From positions 372,001 to 436,000 of the forward strand of contig NZ_OZ241968.1 of assembly GCF_965204125.1 (NCBI RefSeq): DNA of 64,000 bases. Reading direction: 5' to 3'. The stretch's first letter is position 1, and every line of letters starts with the position of its first letter. The DNA is from Poriferisodalis sp965204125. Lineage in GTDB: Bacteria > Actinomycetota > Acidimicrobiia > Acidimicrobiales > Poriferisodalaceae. Below, one piece after another: positions 61,665 through 64,000 of the stretch. Under the pieces are notes generated by a model, which saw only the letters and a list, made by a program, of their open reading frames with translations, had not been told where the DNA came from and did not search any database. Made by a program: the position numbers and the translations under genes.

Positions 61665-62474
61665 CTAGAAGAGCGGGTCGCGCCACGTGGTCGCAGCCGC
61701 CAATGCGCCAGCGAACGCTGCGACGGCGAGCAGCGCCAGCAACCCCCAGACCACGACCGGCGATCGCCGCGTCCGCGTGTCGATGGGTTCGTTCGACAGC
61801 CGCTCGGCCAGCGTCGGCGGATGCCGGCGCCGGCTGGTGTCACCGATCGCAAAGCCGGCTAGCACGCCCGCTGCCAGACCGCCGAGGTGACCGCCGATGG
61901 AGATGTTGGGAACGAGGAACGAGAAGACCACGTTGATGAGGATCAGGGTGCCGAGCCCGTCTCGCCACGGGTTGCCGCCACGCAGGTATTCCACGACAAA
62001 GGCCGCGCCCATCACGCCGTACACGGCGCCCGACGCCCCCACCACGAACGCTGAGGGCAGCAGCGCAACATCACCCGAGGCACTCACCACGTACGCGGCG
62101 GGCAGCGTCAGCAGTGCCCCGGCCGAGCCACCGAGCAGCGACGTGACATAGACGCCGGCCTGCAGCGCCGGCCCGATGAAGTGCTCCAACCGTCGCCCCA
62201 GCAGGTACAGCAGCAGCATGTTGAACGCCAGGTGCCGCACGTCGGCGTGCAAGAACGTGCCCGTGACGATGCGCCACCATTCGCCCTGCTCGGCGATGAA
62301 TGCGGCGGCGGTGCCGTAGTCGCCGAGGACCGAGTCGTTCAGAGAACGGCGGGTGAGCGACAGCACCCGCACCAAGTCGTGGGTCAGGAAGAAGACCGCC
62401 ACGGAGACGGCGCCGAGCGCGACGGTCGCCAGCGGCTGCCCGCCCCGCCGAACGCCAAGCCCACGCACGGACAT
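61665..62474 (-). CDS. Rhomboid-family intramembrane serine protease
   Basis: 269 residues from ATG 62474; residues upstream in the longer frame lack a membrane pattern. Seven or so helices. The catalytic Ser is in FVVGASGAVYGVMGAAF (GASG) and the His in ISIGGHLGGLAAGVLAG; GTFLHADVRHLAFNMLLLYLLG is the typical L1 region with HxxxN. It cleaves single-pass membrane proteins inside the bilayer. Substrates unknown. Confidence 0.92.
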   Translation of the reverse strand: MSVRGLGVRRGGQPLATVALGAVSVAVFFLTHDLVRVLSLTRRSLNDSVLGDYGTAAAFIAEQGEWWRIVTGTFLHADVRHLAFNMLLLYLLGRRLEHFIGPALQAGVYVTSLLGGSAGALLTLPAAYVVSASGDVALLPSAFVVGASGAVYGVMGAAFVVEYLRGGNPWRDGLGTLILINVVFSFLVPNISIGGHLGGLAAGVLAGFAIGDTSRRRHPPTLAERLSNEPIDTRTRRSPVVVWGLLALLAVAAFAGALAAATTWRDPLF

Positions 62475-62664
62475 GAACCCTACGAGTTGTGTACATGCCG
62501 AACGCGGCAGCGTTCCGTCTCGGCGCGCACATGCGGGCACCTGTAACCCGCTGTAGTTTCAAGCCCTCTTGCGAATGCTCGGGCATGTGCAATCGCAGCG
62601 ACGCAACCCTTGCCGGTTGAGCTGCCCGCACATCTATCGGGGACGTTTCAGAAAGCTTGGTGCT

Positions 62665-63396
62665 ATGTCGACGCTGCAAGACGTGATGACGCAGTTGCGG
62701 CGCGCCGGCACGGCGCAGAATCGCAAGGTGTACGCGCGCCATGGCGCCGCCGAGCCGATGTTCGGTGTCAGCTACAAAGACCTCGGCCGCATCGCGAAGC
62801 CGCTCAAGACCGATCATGCGCTTGCGGCGGAACTGTGGGCTTCAGGCAATCACGACGCCCGGGTGCTGGCGCTGCGGATCGCCGATGCATCTGCGATGAC
62901 CAAGACCCGCGCCCGGCGATGGCTTCGTGATGTCGACAACTACATCCTCGCCGAGGCGCTCGGCGGGAAGCTCTCCGAGGCGCCGCATGCACGTGAACTC
63001 AGCGACGAGTGGCGAGATTCGCCCACGGAGTGGCCCGCATCGGTGGGCTGGTTCATCGTGGCCTGCACCGCCGAGCAGGCTGACGTCTGGTCCGCCAGCG
63101 AATTGCGCGGCTTGGTGGCGCAGATCGACACAGAGATCGCCGAGCGGCCGAACCGGGTGCGTCACGAGATGAACGGCGTCCTCATCGCGATCGGGCTGCG
63201 CGACGAGAGCCTGCGGCGCTCGGTGCTCAAGGTCGACGCCCGCATCGGGCCCGTACAGGTCGACCACGGCGAGACCGGCTGCAAGACGCCCGCTATCGCG
63301 CCCTACATCGACCGCACGCTGATACACCGAGAGCAAATGGCAGCACGCCGAGCCGCCAAGGCCGCAGCCAAGGCGGCTGCGAAGTCCGGCGCCTAG
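62665..63396 (+). CDS. DNA alkylation repair protein (AlkD-like HEAT repeats)
   Basis: 243 residues from ATG 62665. Helical repeats: VMTQLRRAGTAQNRKVYARHG, GVSYKDLGRIAKPLKTDHAL, AELWASGNHDARVLALRIAD and SVGWFIVACTAEQADVW. This is the AlkD/AlkC-like ALK repeat fold that removes alkylated bases. The tail (residues 225-243) is Ala/Lys rich, which may help DNA contact. Convergent with the SulP/STAS gene, overlapping by four bases. Confidence 0.85.
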   Translation: MSTLQDVMTQLRRAGTAQNRKVYARHGAAEPMFGVSYKDLGRIAKPLKTDHALAAELWASGNHDARVLALRIADASAMTKTRARRWLRDVDNYILAEALGGKLSEAPHARELSDEWRDSPTEWPASVGWFIVACTAEQADVWSASELRGLVAQIDTEIAERPNRVRHEMNGVLIAIGLRDESLRRSVLKVDARIGPVQVDHGETGCKTPAIAPYIDRTLIHREQMAARRAAKAAAKAAAKSGA

Positions 63397-64000
63397 CCCC
63401 CGTCTCCCCCGCCGTCGTCGCTCTCGTCCCCCCCGTCTCCGTCGAGAAGCCGGCGAGCCACCATCCGGGCGCCATCGAGATCGTCGACGAAGTTCTCCAC
63501 GGGAACGCTGCGCAGCACGTTCAGCTCCTTGACGCTGATCGCCCGCGACTCCTCGAGCCCCATCACGATGCACTTGGCACCCGAATCCAACGCCACGTCG
63601 ATGAGCTGGCCCATCATGAACGCGGCGCTGTCGTCCATGTGCCGGGTCTCGCTGAAGTCGAAGATCACCACCTCGTGCTCTTCGACATCGTGGTTGATCG
63701 AGTTGAACAGCCGGATCGACGACGACGCCGTATAGGAACCGCGCAGCGACAGCAGCCCGGTGCGCGCCGCGAACGGATCGGGACCGTCGAGGTCGAGGCT
63801 CGCCAGGCTGATGCCGCCGGACTCGTCGCCCTCGTCGTCGCCGCTGCCCGGGGGGTAAAGGAACGTCATGTCCAGCAACGGGGTCGACACCACGCCCTCG
63901 TCGAGTTCGAGGCGCTCGAACTGCCGGGCACCGGTCATCGCTGCGGCAATCAGGCCCGCTCCCACAGCCACCACCAGATCCGACACGATCGACAAAGTCA
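63393..64000 (-). CDS. SulP-family transporter C-terminus with STAS domain (partial)
   Basis: The frame is open at the window edge, so the N-terminal part is missing. The first visible segment (LSIVSDLVVAVGAGLIAAAM) is the last membrane helix of a SulP anion transporter, followed by a linker with an acidic stretch GSGDDEGDESGG and a STAS domain (LFNSINHDVEEHEVVIFDFS, HMDDSAAFMMGQLIDVALD, CIVMGLEESRA). The TTG at 63995 could be mistaken for a start. SulP proteins carry sulfate, bicarbonate or other anions. The C-terminus is Gly/Asp rich. Confidence 0.75.
   Translation of the reverse strand, partial: TLSIVSDLVVAVGAGLIAAAMTGARQFERLELDEGVVSTPLLDMTFLYPPGSGDDEGDESGGISLASLDLDGPDPFAARTGLLSLRGSYTASSSIRLFNSINHDVEEHEVVIFDFSETRHMDDSAAFMMGQLIDVALDSGAKCIVMGLEESRAISVKELNVLRSVPVENFVDDLDGARMVARRLLDGDGGDESDDGGGDGG

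Overview
The window comes from a high-GC actinobacterium, most likely of the class Acidimicrobiia. This is inferred from gene content: a SufU-type SUF system, two F420-type (LLM) oxidoreductases, homodimeric AceE pyruvate dehydrogenase, many acyl-CoA enzymes, and an actinobacterial promoter style in which a TAnnnT hexamer sits 6-9 bases before the start codon and implies leaderless mRNAs. No rRNA, tRNA, CRISPR array or transposase was found. Genes are tightly packed, and no gene-free stretch exceeds about 260 bases.

Layout. 1-4071: partial ABC ATPase, HpaB-family protein, crotonase, membrane protein. 4103-8691 (minus): lipoylation and 2-oxoacid dehydrogenase block lpd, E2, and a single-chain LipB-LipA fusion; E1 (aceE) lies apart at 11145. 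8918-9535: a lipoprotein thioredoxin whose first catalytic Cys codon is an in-frame TGA followed by a SECIS-like hairpin. 10062-11123: RNase HI fused to a SLOG (YpsA-like) domain. 13954-24664: MaoC protein, hydrolase, acyl-CoA dehydrogenase, Moco oxidoreductase, MBL hydrolase, ABC-2 exporter, amidase and M20 peptidase. 24743-35850: iron-sulfur assembly split into two opposing operons, sufC-sufS-sufU (+) and sufB-lyase-lyase-hypothetical-sufD-Rieske-sufC2 (-). 35909-48942: F420 enzyme, gamma-carbonic anhydrase, oligopeptidase B, a UGSC-family selenoprotein with its thioredoxin-domain partner, MutY, a mesaconyl-CoA-hydratase-like MaoC protein, a methylsuccinyl-CoA-dehydrogenase-like enzyme, GGDEF and SDR proteins. 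49195-52099: an LLM gene interrupted downstream by a low-GC island (two DUF488 proteins plus a probable dual-OB protein) and followed by a diverged copy of the LLM 3' end. 52176-60571: a branched-chain-amino-acid-type ABC transporter with two binding proteins. 60741-64000: RhtA-like exporter, rhomboid protease, AlkD-like repair protein and a partial SulP/STAS protein.

How they work together. The Lpd, E2, E1 and LipB-LipA genes form a complete, self-lipoylating pyruvate dehydrogenase set. LipA, Rieske, MutY and other FeS proteins depend on the SUF machinery nearby. The Mcl1-like lyase, mesaconyl-CoA-hydratase-like MaoC protein and Mcd-like dehydrogenase together suggest the ethylmalonyl-CoA pathway of acetyl-CoA assimilation. 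The two independent in-frame TGA codons at redox-active positions, each with a hairpin at bacterial SECIS distance, indicate that this organism uses selenocysteine. The strongest candidates for undescribed biology are the UxxC lipoprotein, the LipB-LipA fusion, the RNase H-SLOG fusion, the DUF488/dual-OB island, and the 28-35 bp tandem hairpin repeats that sit on stop codons between convergent genes.
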